Shown here: positions 1 through 12,464 of the stretch, in pieces
Layout of the letters: each line of letters begins with the position of its first letter
Numbering within the stretch: the stretch's first letter is position 1
Source of the DNA: Seiridium cupressi
Taxonomy: Eukaryota; Ascomycota; Sordariomycetes; Amphisphaeriales; Sporocadaceae
Assembly: GCA_036674765.1 (NCBI GenBank)
Contig: JARVKI010000025.1
Span: forward strand, 124,001 to 188,000
Length of the DNA: 64,000 nt
Direction: 5' to 3'
Translations under genes and position numbers: made by a program
The notes under the pieces: generated by a model
Database searches by the model: none
What the model was told of the DNA's origin: nothing
The model's input: only the letters and a program-made list of their open reading frames with translations

Positions 1-607
1 AACTCAAGAAAAGCCATGGCCAAGACAAGGTGAGCAAGGCCAAACATCCACACCACAAGCACCCACTCACCAAGCACAGCCTCGGTCGTCGCCGTCGAAC
101 TTCACCACGTACGGCTACCTCACCCTCCCGGACGGCTGCCAGCTGCCCGTCGACGAGTTCTGCCTGCCGGCGACGCCCCAGGTGCCCATCCACACCGAGG
201 GCCGGAGCTGCAGTTGCAGCGGCGACGGGAACGACACGGCGGCGAGCATTTTCATAGCCTACCCCGGCTTTGCGCAGCGCGCCTGGGGCTGGTCCGAGGC
301 CCAGGGCAAAGAGGTCGCCCGGGCGCGGCTGGAGAGCTGGCCGGAGCTGGTGCGGGACCGGGTGCAGGAGCGCATCGACGGCCGGATGGACCTGGTCCTA
401 CTGCAGAACATCCAGAAGGCGCTGCGCGAAATGGCCAAGAAGATCAGCGGCGCTGACGGTCCTAGATCTAGGCTGTGGGAGGGCGAGGACGAGGTGGCCA
501 TGAAGGTGAGGAAGCATACACAGAAGGAGGAACAGGGCTTCTGGAGATTCGGCCGAAAGAAGGACAAGTCTGCGGGAGCCAAGGGTGAAGAGGAGAAGAA
601 GAAGTAG
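1..607 (+). CDS. 3' part of an unrecognised protein, running off the left edge
   Basis: The reading frame with codons starting at position 2 is open from the window edge to the stop at 605-607, so this is a 5'-truncated gene of at least 200 codons. The first 30 or so residues are a Q/T/P-rich linker. A more ordered part follows (TYGYLTLPDGCQLPVDEFCL, then AYPGFAQRAWGWSEAQGKEV), a charged helix-rich segment, and a lysine/glutamate-rich tail. I do not recognise the family. No membrane segment or catalytic motif is visible. An ATG at 16 does not join the frame by any nearby splice pair, so it is not the start. The true start lies outside the window. Confidence 0.55.
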   Translation, partial: TQEKPWPRQGEQGQTSTPQAPTHQAQPRSSPSNFTTYGYLTLPDGCQLPVDEFCLPATPQVPIHTEGRSCSCSGDGNDTAASIFIAYPGFAQRAWGWSEAQGKEVARARLESWPELVRDRVQERIDGRMDLVLLQNIQKALREMAKKISGADGPRSRLWEGEDEVAMKVRKHTQKEEQGFWRFGRKKDKSAGAKGEEEKKK

Positions 608-1015
608 ACACGAACCTGAGAAATCTATTCTGGAAATAGTTGGGTAGAGGCCATAGAGATGGTTCAATAAAGCGAAGATTGCCTTCGTGGGTGATGTTCA
701 ATTAAATCACAAGAGAAACATGCAATGTGAGACAAGCTTCGGTGATGATAACATCATTCTAGCTGTAGTAGAAAGCCATACAATAATGAACGTCCAAATG
801 ACACGACAGTGACAGTCAATTGAATTTGTAGTAATAATGAATAGTGGAGCAACGCCACGAATATAGATCTCAGCAAATCCTGCTCCAATGACCGTGGTAT
901 CATAAAACACTGAACCTCAACACTGCGCCTTAATAGAGAGTACCAAGCCTGGATTCGGTATGCACACCCGTTATTCGTCCATCGGATGTCAATTTTACTG
1001 GCGTCTACTTGCCCC
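608..1015. other. Convergent intergenic region
   Basis: This is the space between two convergent genes. It holds the 3' untranslated sequences and has no recognisable gene. Confidence 0.6.
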
Positions 1016-2888
1016 CTAAATAGTCTTCTCGTCAACCGCCGGAGTAGTGGTAGCAGCAATCGGGGTCTGCTTCGTACCATGACCAAAAGGGGCATCGACC
1101 TTGACGTTGCCCGCCTCGATCTCCTTCTGCAGCTGGTCGAGTCTGCTCTCCTTCTTGTAGCTCTTCCACGCCGGGCGGCCGGAATCAAACACGTCGTCCA
1201 TCTCCTCCAAAGTGAATCCACGTGTCTCCGGAGCCAACAGCGTCATGTGGATGAAGGCGACGCCGTTGAAGGTGGCGAAGATCATGTACATCTTCCAGTT
1301 GATGTTCCACAGCAGCGGCGGGACGGCGAAGGCGAGGACCATGTTCCAGAACCAGTTGGAGGCTGTCGCGAGCGAGACGGCCTTGGCGCGGACTTTGCTG
1401 GGGAAGATCTCGGCGGGGTACGTCCATGAGGTCGGGCCCCAGGTTGTAGCGAAGGTCGCGACGAAGAGGTACGAACAGGCCACAATTGCGGACGAGGCCG
1501 ACCGGTTGCCCTGGACCACCCAGGTGATCTGATCGAGCTTAGGGTTTGTGAAGTCATTGGCGTGACCGTGTACGGCTTGAAGAGCACCTGGAAGTTGTGA
1601 GCGAAAGACGAAAGTTATCCTGACATGTATACGTACCTGAAATGAAAAGCCACAACATCATGAAAAATGAGCCGAAGATCAAGGCGGGTCTCCTTCCAAT
1701 CTTGTCAAGGTACAAAATAGCAGGTAGGGTCATGACAACGTTGATGATGTATTGGATCGCAGACGTCAGGAGTTCGTCAGCAATGTCGGCACCCTTCATG
1801 ATATAAACGATATAGTACATCATGATGTTCATACCTGTGTCATTTTTAGCTGGCGTATCCGGTAGTGGCTTAAGGTAGTAAGGTGCTTACCACAAAGTTG
1901 CGACCACATCTGAATGGACATGCCTAGTACAACTCGCTTGAAGATGCGTGGCTGAACCAATGCCTTGAAGCTCGAGATGGCTTCTTCACGCTCAAATCGT
2001 AGAGCATCCTCGATTTCCTGATATTCTGCCAGAACTTTGGGATGATTAACATCACCACGGCCATGGAGGATGGCGAGAACTCTGATAGCCTCCTCCCAGC
2101 GATCCTTTGATGCCAGCCAACGCGGACTGTAAGGGAAGAAGAACAGTCCCACAAAGAGGATGAAGGCAGGTACCATCTGGACACCCCATGGGATGCGGAA
2201 AGCAGATTCGGGTTGGTTCGGGTCATCTGGGCCACCTCCGACTTGAGCAGCTCCATACTGAATAAAGTACTGGATCAATATTCCCCATGTAATGGCCCAT
2301 TGCTGAAGAGACACAATTCGTCCACGGATTTCCTTGGGCGCGATCTCGGACTGGTAGACGGGAACAATGGAGGACGCGATACCAACACAAAGTCCAGCGA
2401 TGACTCTTCCAGCGCAGAGCATACCAACATTCTGGGCGGCGCATTGGATGCTGGTCAACTCTAGGGTCAGCTTTTATGTCCAAGCTTTTGTGTAGTAGCA
2501 CTTACGTCGCCCCAATGATCCAGAGCACACACGAGACTTGAAGTGCAACCTTTCGCGAATACTTGTCGGCGATGAATGAGCTTACAAGGGATCCTAGCAG
2601 ATGTTTTTAGCTGTGTGATGCAAACCGCAGGCCCATCATGCTTTGCATACCAACTAGAGAGCCCGCTGGCATGGAACAAGTGATTCCCCCTTGCCGGTAT
2701 GAGACGGGGTTGTCGAAGTATCGAATGTAGGCCTGAGTGCCCAAGACACCGCTCATTGAACTAATATCAAAACCGAACAGCCCACCACCTAGGTGATTTG
2801 GTCAGTCGCTGACTTCTCCCATCGCCGTAGGAAGTTTACCCATGGCGGCAAAGCCGCAGATAAAGTAGACATTGCTCGCCGAATACAT
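1016..2888 (-). CDS. MFS sugar porter (high-affinity glucose/hexose transporter-like)
   Basis: Six exons join in frame to 534 residues: 2888-2840, 2788-2651, 2593-2506, 2450-1891, 1834-1637 and 1587-1016. This is the usual length and 12-helix plan of the fungal sugar porter family of plasma-membrane H+/sugar symporters. Visible family motifs are GGGLFGFDISSMSG in helix 1, GR near the end of the second loop (CAGRVIAGL), the helix-5 QQW..G..IQY substrate-path segment, PYSPRWL, LDKIGRRPAL, and the C-terminal signature PETRGFTLEEMD. The exon 3/4 junction keeps frame only with the acceptor ending at 2451. The nearer AG at 2462-2461 would break it. The start MYSASNVYF matches the typical short N-terminus of the high-affinity clade. 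Substrate is inferred from family only. Confidence 0.9.
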
Positions 2889-5800
2889 GTTCACGGTTGT
2901 GGCAGAACCGAGACCAGGATGTTAGTTCTCGAAGGAAAAGATTGTGAGCAAGCTCAGTCAGCTTTCAAGCGATCCTTACAATATGAGCCAGATCACTCAG
3001 GCGAAAGCGGAGAAAAAGAAGTTTCGAAGTCAGGGGAGTCTTGGTGCATACATAGTCAAACAGGATGGCCTACAACGTGGATTCACATGACACAGAGTTA
3101 TGGCCCATGTATTCTATGAGGTGGTACAGACAGGGAACTTTTGGAGCAGTAATATGAAAAAAGCAAGGGATTACAGCTTACCCCGGACTGGTCAGCACAG
3201 TACCAGACCATAGGAAGCCTCCGAGAACCAACAGCCTGATGCGGAGGCCGTATGCCAAGCCATCTCCAATGGGAAAGGATGCGCCATGGGCAAAGCTCTA
3301 AATCCTAATGCTGCTGGGATCGGAAATTTGGCTGCCGGATGGCTCCCATGCAACTCGTATGTACGTCAAGGTCTGTCGCTGTGGCGTCTCTTACCTTTAC
3401 GGATGCCTGCAACCATACCTTCCACTCCACATGGGTATAGACATGCCCAAATTTTACGCCATGAGACTTGTCTTGCAGCTGCCCGAACAAAGCCCCATTG
3501 TGCTACCAAACGTTCGGGATGGAGGAGGCCAGCTCCTCTCGCGTTTCTCGTGGCGACACGATAAGATGCCGAGTTCCTCGTGTGGCTGGGCAACATTCGG
3601 AGACTAGATGGCAACCGCTGCTTGGCTCTCGAGTAGTTCGAGGCTGCAACATCTGTCCAATGACAAATATAGCAGTTATTGTGGGGTCACCCATTGCGTT
3701 GGCCGCCGGTGCTCATTGGCTCCCAAGCAGCTAAGTTGGCCCCTGTCCTGGTCTGTCATGCGCCCAAAACTGTGCATAATCGTCAAGGTAACGTTAATAA
3801 TTGCCCCGAAAGCAACTGAAGAGCACTATGGAGCGGACAGGATCTGGCGCAGACTGGGCATGCGGGAAGGGAGACTTGTCTGGTGTGCCCATGCCGGACC
3901 GATTATCTTTAGATTGGAGGCAGTTTTTAGGCCTTCAAGAGCTATGATTCGAATCCTCAAGTGGCAGACACGTGTCATAGTTGTCTTGGAACCTATGGCA
4001 AGACGTTCCTTTCTGGCCGAGACTTTGCGATAGAAGCTTGAGTTCAAAGTGAGCCTCGAGATCGACTACCAGCACTTGCCGGCTGATATGCTAGTACTCG
4101 AAGAAGTCTCATATACTAAGGAGATGGCTTCTGCATGGCCTGCTACCTGTGATGGCGTTTGGCCATCCTCGATTGCAGAGTCATCACTTGATAGTTGTCA
4201 GGGTTTGTCGGCGGTGACAGCTAGACCTTGGATCCATGTCAGCCGAGAAATGCACCGACATAATTGTGTGAACGGTGGAGGTCTGGCGTGTGTATGAGAA
4301 GCGATGTGGCAGATGGTAGGAGTCGAGGTGGGTGACATGGAAGGTAATTGATGGGAAGAGTTTTCCATGTGTCGTAGGTCTCGTCCCCCTGCTGCTTGAA
4401 AGCTGCAGCGCCGGGAGATTGGCCGAATGTGGGGTGGACAGTGTGGCAGCAGCTTCCCCGCATTCCACTAACGGACCCTTGTCAAGAGCTGAAGAGTCTG
4501 TGACAAGGACATTGTGATGGCATGTCATCATGTTACTGCAGGGCTGAGGCAAAGCGCTAGGCATGAGCTAACGGTTTTGATTGTTCTCGAGGCGTCGACT
4601 GACTGTTCAATCCAACGGAGCACCACCGAGGACCGCTGCCCTCGTCTTGAAACTAGAAGGGCCTGTTCCACAAGGCGGAAAGGTGGGATGCCGCTGAGCT
4701 TACGGATGCTGCCCAGGTGAGCTTCGCCTCGCTTGAGCATTCACGTGCGCCCGCAGGAGCGTGGGAAGGGTTCGCGCGCAAGTCGCACGCTGCCACTGCT
4801 CTCCCGGGCTCTGGCATTGGAGGACCCCCCGACAGACAGATCGCACCACAATGGCACCACGTAACCGAAGGTTCGGATTGAGTTCTCTCACCCCTGTCCC
4901 AGTCCCCAAAGCCTCGCCTGGCCATTTCCCCCTTGCCTGGCCCGAGTTTGTTACCACTTATTTCCCACATTCAATTACAACTAGAGATGACCATTGGGGA
5001 TTCGGATCCCGCCCTTATATGACAGGATCTTCTGTTGGGCCTCGCAACGCACGTAGGATTCCCGTCGTGAACGCCACCAGCAGTGCTCTGAAGGGGTAAT
5101 TGCCGCCCTGTTCGACGGGGTCCCATTGCTGGCTTCTTGCGTGTCGTACAAGTTAGCATCAAACTGAAAGCATCGTGCTCCCTCATTTGACTGTCCAACG
5201 TTACACTGCGTGCCTTTTGGTGTGATGAGGGTGCCACTTGCTCAACGAGCTTATTTCTAAAGACCAGGGATCTAGTGCTTGGCTTGTGGATGTTGCGGCA
5301 AAGGCCACGAAAGGGTGATAACACTTCAACGGCTTTTCCTCCCTACATCCAGACGTAAAGTCAAGAGTGTAGTGAGAAAATGCGGGCTGTTTGCAAACGC
5401 CAGAGGACCACATAAGCCCACCGACGGAATGCAAGAACCCTAGAATAAACGACCCCATGGGCACCTTTGTTGCTTGGTAGCTGTATTGATTTTTAGTCAT
5501 TGTATACTGTGATGAGTTAGCAGAAAAGGCGCTGCCTAAGCCTTTTGATACGACTAGGTACAGCCTTCTCCCAGCAGTTGGATAATACCTATTTGAGCAA
5601 GCATTAGTTGATTGACATTTCACCATCTGGACTCCACTGGAGCCGATTCATAGCATGAGGAAAGGGAAATTAGTGCAATGCTCTCTTAAATTTGTTCCCC
5701 TGCCACTTGGCGGTAAACCATGAAAGTGTCTTTAACATGGAACCTGTTGAGCAAGGGAGTATGTTGAACAGGTATGGGACCCTCGTGCAACACAAACCGT

Positions 5801-6084
5801 GTAAGGTCCGGTCGATCCCTGTTCCGATATAGTACATGATGCCGATCAGAAAGGTCGGGGAAAACGAAAAATATAGAGCAAAGGGTATCTGCAAAATGCG
5901 TCAGGAATGCCGCCGAACGCCAAATCCGATGGGATGCCGAGGTCCGTCTTTGCCACGTCATGTTTGTTTCGACCTTCAAATGACTCCTAATCCCCCCTCT
6001 ATCGATTTTCATGTGCGAATGTGTCTGAACCTAAGGATGATATGCTGAATCGATTAAAAAGTGAAGCGCAGTGCGACGACTCCC
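2889..6084. other. Long non-coding stretch upstream of the sugar porter
   Basis: About 3.2 kb without a gene I can support. Open frames reach about 140 codons, but none shows a recognisable domain, a good start context or splice continuity. It includes the sugar porter promoter and the region downstream of the poly(A) polymerase. Confidence 0.5.
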
Positions 6085-8579
6085 TTATGGCGCTCGTCTC
6101 TCTCCCACTTGGGCGCCAGCACTCTTGCCGTCGAAGATGTCCTTGAGGTATTCTCGCTGTACGCGGAAGGTCTTGTAATTACCACCGAAAAGTGGCGCCA
6201 GAATGGTGTCGTAGCCAAGCACGGCTGCTTCACCCTTGGCTAGCACGTCCATTCGTCTCTGCAGAGCATCATATGCACCCTTGAAGCATCGACTGATCAG
6301 CGGAAAGTTGGAAGAGCCGCCCGCAATGTCGTTCTCTGGGTTGTTAGGGTCAATGATGGAAAGGCGGTCCATATTCCTGTAAACGATTTTGCTGACTGAG
6401 TGCTACAAGTTTGCGTTAATGGGCGCTGAACCAAATGAACATGGAGATATCACTAACCTTCGGAATGAACCGAGGTGGATCCATACTGATTGCTGTGGTC
6501 TCGTAATCAAACTCCTTGCCATATAGTCGGAAGAAACGCATCAGGGCCTCACCCAGATGGTGTCCAGGATTGAGTGTTCCGCTTTGAACTTCGGGCCAGT
6601 TGTTCAGCAGATTGACAACCAAGCAAATGACCGAGAATCCCCCGATTCCGCCATTGACCGGCTCGTTCAGGCCACGCATGCAGAGGAAATGCTTGAGGAT
6701 GGCGACGAGGGTCGGCATAGCAGGGTATTGCTGCTTCCATTTCATGAATGTATCGATGGCATTGATTCCTGTCACGTTTTCAAACGAGATATCGACGCGT
6801 AATCCAGTGGCCTCATCAATATACTTGACGAGAGGGACTCGTGCACCCGAAATGACCTCGACATCGTTAGCATGGGGTATTCCGTTCTTGACCAGATATG
6901 ACCTGAGCTTGAATAACGAATTCCGGCTGGAAAGTGAAGCGTGGCCCCCCTTCAAGTAATTGTCAGAGCAGACGACGATATCCATATCTGCTGTCGGGAG
7001 GTAGAGGCCGGACATGAAAGATCCGAATGGCTTGACATTAGCATTCTTCTGCCAGCGCTTGATGTGAGCAGCAAGATCGCGGACCAGTTTCTGCCGAACC
7101 TTCTCCTCAAAATCACGAGGACGAACATATTCGAAGAAATCTACGAGTTCCTTGTGCAGCCTGCTTTTGTCAGTGGAAAGCATAGGCGGTTGAATGAACA
7201 TCAGCGTACCTTACGCCCATATTGGGTTCAGCAGAGTGGTCGTGTACAGCCCAAGGGCAAGCTTCCTCGTCGTCGATGGCTTGCCAGCCGAATTCAACAG
7301 TGGCATCAGCCTTCATTTTTTTGCCTCTCTGTAGTCGCTGATGGGGTCGCTCCTTGATCTGGTCATCAGCCGTCCGCTTACGACTACCTAGGTTAGTAGA
7401 TGCCGACAAGTCTACAGGTGCCTTCTGCTTGGTGGATCTACTGGCCGTGATCGTGGCAGGAGTCTGGGACGAGAGCGATGGTAGGTTATGGTTGCCTTGA
7501 GCATGATTCTGTTGATGAGGTGGACCTTGGAGCACTGAGATATCAGGTGGACGGGGCGGCAGGGTCGAAGGGAGAGCCGACGACAGCATGGAACGGGGTG
7601 CCGTAGGCGTGGAGTGATCGCCAAAATCCTTGCGGGAGCTGCCATTCAACTCTTTCTCGTTCTTGTCTTCCTCGTCGCTGAAATCGAATGAGATAAACTC
7701 TGCAGCTTCAGATGCGCCAGCAGCTTTCTTTGCCTCGGCGTCGACGCGAGCCTTTCGGATCATCTGCACGACATCTTTCTTCTTGCGCTGGGTTTCATCC
7801 GGCGGAGGAAGAGCCGTGTAAGGGTCAGGATTAGACCACTTTGGCGCTTCTTGATCGTCGGTAAGGCGAACACGCTTAGCTGCAGGTTGAATGTCGTCGA
7901 CCTCTGACTCTCCGGAAATGTCCATGGCCGCGTCATCGCTTTGGCTCAGCTCGTCAACATCGCGGTATGTTGCACGATTGGTAGTATCTCCCAGCAAGTC
8001 TTCGACGTTCTCATCATGCTTTTTATGCAAGAAGAGGCGGTCAGCGGCCCGCTCCTTTGTACCACCTCTACGGAAGCCACTTCCACCCCGTCCGTTACGT
8101 TGGTTCGAGCCTCGGAAACCACCACGGTTTTGATATGCGCCTGACGGGCCGTGGCCATTTTGCCTCCTGCTTGGACCCGAACGGTAGCCATCGTTGTTGC
8201 TTCGGAGAGAAGGAGGAGGGCCTCGATAGGAGTCGTAACTATCTTGGACACCAGGTGGTCGGTCTGCTCGAAAAGTGAAGTCGGCCTGAGGAGGGCGGAA
8301 CTCGCGGTCCGAAGCTGGACGAGAGCCTCTTGCGTAATCGCGACCAGAGTCTCTGCGAGAGTCCGAGTAGGAATCGTAGCGATTATCACGTCGGTCGGCC
8401 GAGTAGCGATCTTCGCCCGCTCGCGAATCTCCGCCCCATTGAGAGGACGCGTACCGAGGAGGCCCGTCCCAGGAAGGTGGCGGGGGCGCGTATGACGAAT
8501 AGGGCGGGCGATAGGTCTCTGGATTGCGGCGACTTGCATGAGGTCCATCGTCGCGCGGGGGCGGCCATCTTGAGCCCAT
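6085..8579 (-). CDS. Non-canonical poly(A) polymerase, Trf4/Cid14 type (TRAMP complex)
   Basis: Three exons (8579-7210, 7160-6458, 6402-6085) give 796 residues. The first ~450 residues are disordered, rich in R, G, S, P and acidic stretches. The nucleotidyltransferase core follows: helix RLHKELVDFFEYVRP, the G503-S504 motif, the metal-binding pair D515 and D517 (TADMDIVV), and the third acidic residue D580 (LRVDISF). The PAP-associated domain carries the nucleotide-recognition loop NPENDIAGGSSNF. In yeasts this enzyme adds short poly(A) tails to aberrant nuclear RNAs as part of TRAMP and feeds them to the exosome. All catalytic residues are present. The exon 2/3 boundary was chosen to keep frame (acceptor ending at 6403). 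Family certain; exact paralogue less so. Confidence 0.92.
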
Positions 8580-9632
8580 CGTTGCGATATTGGTGCTGTA
8601 ATGGAGTGGTTGGGGCGACGGGCTTGGGAGGTGATGTCAAGGTTGAACAATCAGTTAGGATCCTCGAGTCGCGTTCATTTGAAACTGCATTTTTTGCGAC
8701 CACTACCGAGAATTCCCCGCAGCCAATCGCCGCAATCAGCAGCGCATTCCAGCTTGCCGCTAGTGGCTCTGGCTTTGACGTATTAGTGGGGTGGTGATAC
8801 TGATCCTTTTGTTTGCGAGGGGTTCTCATGTCCGGGAGCAAGCAGAATCACGCATACAGGTCGTGCTTTTGCTGCATCAACTACGATTCTCATCATCTCA
8901 TATCCATAGCTTCTGAGGTTATACCTGCTAGTCCAAATCATCGTGAAGCATCCGCATCGTCACATCTTTTGGGATTCCGAGACATAGTAATCCTCGATTT
9001 ACTAATGTTAAATCCCCGGAACACACTGCAACCACCAGTGCAGCCAGGTTTATTGTCACAGAGGTTAGTCAGAACATTGACAGAACTCCGGGGTATGGAT
9101 TGTTAGCCCCTAAATTATCCAACTTGATTTATTCTTCATTTTCCTTACGATACGAAGGTATTCTTCAAGTCAAGGGGAAAAATCCCTTTGAGAAATTCTA
9201 TTATATTCCACCCATAAATAGCGCTGATATACCAAATGCTGGGTATTACCTCTAAAAGGGGTATTTGTCATATGCCTACATGCAGCCACTCTAGACCAAT
9301 GTGGCAGTAACAGTAACAAGCAAGCAATTCATACCCCGGCAGTGTACTCAGAGAATTTGAAGTGGCTGGACGTCTTTCCAGCTGCTGATTATCAGTCAAC
9401 ACAGTCAACACTGAGACCGATTGAAGCAAGGCAGAGACACAAATTCAGGATATCACCGGGAATACTATAGCGTTTCGAATAAGCTCCGCACGTAATAGCA
9501 TCATCAGGCGTAGGCATATGCCTCCAGTTGCCAATGATGTAGAGAAAGCGCAATGAATTGAAGGACGACATTTGGTGCCGGGGGTTACCAGGGCTTCGAC
9601 TTGATATGGAAGTTAGGAGAAAATAAGTTCAC

Positions 9633-9700
9633 ACCACAGTGGTAATGAGAAAACCACGAAGTGCTCGATAACTGCCTTAGTATAGCAGTGGTATACCACT
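9633..9700. promoter_or_regulatory. Two palindromes sharing GTGGT/ACCAC half-sites upstream of a regulator gene
   Basis: ACCACAGTGGT (9633-9643) is an inverted repeat around one central base. AGTGGTATACCACT (9687-9700) is a perfect 14-bp palindrome. Both use the same ACCAC/GTGGT half-site and lie 184-251 bp before the start of the Zn2Cys6 gene. A dimeric regulator site is possible, but this is inference from symmetry alone. Confidence 0.3.
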
Positions 9701-9773
9701 ATAACGAAGTATGGCATGCTCGCCTTCGGTAGTGCTAGTCCACTTGTGTCTTAAGTGAAATGTCTACCCCACT

Positions 9774-9807
9774 CCGACGCCGACGCCGACGCCGACGCCG
9801 ACACCGA
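9774..9807. repeat. CGACGC simple tandem repeat
   Basis: About five consecutive (c)cgacgc units end in an imperfect unit (cgacac). It lies some 80 bp before the start codon of the Zn2Cys6 gene, probably in its 5' leader. Confidence 0.75.
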
Positions 9808-9883
9808 GATACAAATTGGTCTTAATGGCAAAAGATCCCCAGTCGAGTTTCGTAATGTATTATAATCTCTGTATTAATTCCCT

Positions 9884-12110
9884 ATGGAAGGTTCGTCTTC
9901 TTCGGTTCAAAGAACCCCGAACGGCCGGTTGCAAGCTTGCGAACCATGTCGGCGGCGGAAGGTATCCTGCAACCGCGGTTTCCCGTGTCTTAGATGCTCG
10001 AGAAGAGATCAAGGCAGTCGATGTACATATGGTAATAATAACTCGTCTCGAGGTCATCCTCCTAGAGATCCGCCACAATCGCTTATGGGGCCTACTTCGA
10101 GCGTATCTTCGTTCTCCCCTGGCGCAATCCATGATGCAGACTCGCACGAAGAGCCGTCATCGTCAGCGACCTCGGTGGGCTATCTTGGTTCAACGAGCTT
10201 CAAACCAGTATTCGAGGAGACGCAACTAACGCTCTCACTCCTTGGTGCGATAGAAAGCTCAAGTGATGACCAGGATCAACAAGAGGCCACCATTCTAGGC
10301 ACTCCATCCACCGCGATTCAAGAATTGTGCCTCTCTGTTCTGCGAAAGGTACCGGTCCCTGCAGATGGTTTCAAGTTATTTAGAACTTCGGTTTCTCCGA
10401 GAGAAGCATGGCAGAACCGTGCGGCAGCCTTTTTTCTCCGTGGGCTTTATACAACCTGGGGCAATTACCTCACCGCAGATAGGAGCGATGCTAGTCTGGA
10501 GAAGATGGCTCAAGTCCTGTGCTCCAATACACACCAACAGGTATCAGATGATATAGTCGAACCTGATCGCTGGCTGGAGCAGTTCACAGGCCCTCACCTA
10601 CGATGGGAAACACTTGGATTGTTGTTTTACTTCTGGCGGGCGTCCAATGATTTCACTCCTCAAGCACGCGAGCCAATGGGACTGTGCATTCGCATATGCC
10701 GTGAATTTACTGTCCATCCCACGATATGGCTGCAATATCTCTATGATAGACGCTCTGCTTTGGACTCGAAGTATAGCGGCGATGCTAGTAAGATCTGCTG
10801 CTAATGTCTACAGCTCTCACATGTCCAAGCGCTTACGCTAATCTTTCCATTGAACAGGTCTTTCGGTGTGGAGGTATCATTTCGAAACGATGGCCATGCT
10901 GACTTTCCAAGGCCTGCATGCAGACGGCTCTGACGTTGGCTATGAGCCGACCCTCTCGTCCGAATTGCGACGGCGCATTTTTTGGACATTATTTAGTACC
11001 GACAAAATGCTTGTCTCTTTCACCGGTCGCCCTCCGCTTCTTACAAGGCATCATGTGTCCACACCAATACCCCTGGACCTTCCAGAGGATTGCCTCTTTT
11101 CCGACAAAGATACTCTCCGACATGCAGTAGCAACCTCGCTAGATAGCGAAGGCTGGAACACCACGGGCGGCCTTTATTGTTCTACCATAATACGGGCTCG
11201 CGCGATGCTCTCAATGATCAAGGACGAAATCCTCGAAATCGCACTGGGACCAGGCGCTTCCAAGACGGCCCCCGAATATGTGGTGTTAGTTCAGTCCCAC
11301 TCTTTCGCACAGCTCGGGAGCTCACTCAAGACAGAAATCTTCGAACGCGCACTACCGCGATTTACAATACGTTTCCTCAATCAATATCTCTGCCCATGAG
11401 TGAACTTAAACTCTCCACGGTCGATCCGAAAGTCTCGTTCAGCAGACTTCTTGTCAGGCTAGAATACTCGCAGAATCTTTTCTTCATTGATCGGATGTTG
11501 ATCAAACTTGGTTGCAGCCACGGAGATCTTGTCGGTGTTAGCCTTGAAATGGTTATGCTCACAGTTAGGCTCTGGACTCAGTCAGATCATTATTCCGAAG
11601 CCAGGAAGGGGTTCGAATGGATTGTAGGTCCTCTCGATGTCTACAAATCAGCGAGGCTGACTGAAGCAGGCAATGGGTTATGGTGCTGCAGCCGGTGGAG
11701 TCTTGTGAGTAATGTTTCCGAGAATTGAATGATGTATTTGTCAACCATCTCAAGAAACACCATTTTGACTTCTGGGACGTCTTTTGACCATCAATGTTAG
11801 ATGTATGGAGCTCCTAAATCCCAGGATACAAAATATACACCCCCAACCTTCTCAACCAACAAGGTCCAGCATTATTCAGAACTTGAGCTTACTGATCGGA
11901 TTTCTCGACTGGATTAAACCCTCTGCCCCGAATGGCCATCTTTGCCATAAGGCCAAGACCACCATTCAGCAGGTACTTGATTACGTTCTGAATGCTGACG
12001 ATCACACGGAACTCACGCCTGGAGACTTTTGCGAGGATTTTTTGACGACATTCGACTTCCAAATTAATCCGTGGACTTCTTTCGACTGGCTAAGCGCAAA
12101 GTTTCAATGA
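9884..12110 (+). CDS. Zn2Cys6 fungal-specific transcription factor
   Basis: Five exons (9884-10787, 10858-11284, 11335-11623, 11670-11704, 11801-12110) join in frame to 654 residues. The DNA-binding zinc cluster lies near the N-terminus with cysteines 19, 22, 29, 35, 38 and 47 (C-X2-C-X6-C-X5-C-X2-C-X8-C) and the basic run RRRK. The middle holds the fungal_trans homology region (WRYHFETMAMLTF, then ELRRRIFWTLFSTDKMLVSF and TGRPPLLTRHHVSTPIPLDL). The C-terminal part is helical. It should be a nuclear regulator. Target genes cannot be read from the sequence. The 35-nt fourth exon is unusually small, but both its flanking introns have good GT..AG ends and the frame is kept. Confidence 0.88.
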
Positions 12111-12464
12111 TTATTTTCGACAGATACCTGTGTAGCAGGTATGTAAAGGAGGCCGATCGCATCTTCCAGGTATACACGAACGGTTGGACGACGGTGAGAA
12201 CTGTCAATATTATAGCCGAGGTTTAGATGGCTGATACGAATATATTTTCAGATCAAGAAGCTCCGCGCGCTTTATATTACTCAAGCATCGTCACGAGGAA
12301 AGACAATCTTCACAGAAAAGGTGCAATCATATGACCAAAAAGAGAACACGGCCCAGGGGCATCATATTAAGATAAAAATATTAAAGCCCGGGCCCCCCCC
12401 CTCCAAAAGAAATAAAGATACTACATGTCCGCCTCGGGGAATTCAAATATGCCCAAACGATTAG
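12111..12464. other. Convergent intergenic region
   Basis: This is the 3' space between the regulator and the following minus-strand frame. It has a run of about 12 C near 12391-12402. No gene is seen. Confidence 0.5.

Larger units (their letters stand above)
8580..9883. other. Divergent intergenic region with repeats
   Basis: This is the shared upstream space of the poly(A) polymerase (minus) and the Zn2Cys6 regulator (plus). It contains two small palindromes and a CGACGC tract, listed separately. No gene is seen. Confidence 0.6.

Noticed and set aside
2451..2505. Apparent frameshift between exons 3 and 4 of the sugar porter
   Set aside because: The first AG acceptor (2462-2461) breaks frame, but the next one, ending at 2451, joins perfectly and gives the conserved IQCAAQN segment.
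3941..3965. TTCGAAT sequence resembling a tRNA T-loop
   Set aside because: Flanking bases do not form a stem and no acceptor or anticodon arm is present.
11285..11334. Apparent frameshift in the Zn2Cys6 regulator at about 11.3 kb
   Set aside because: A 50-nt intron with GTTAGT donor and GACAG acceptor restores the frame.
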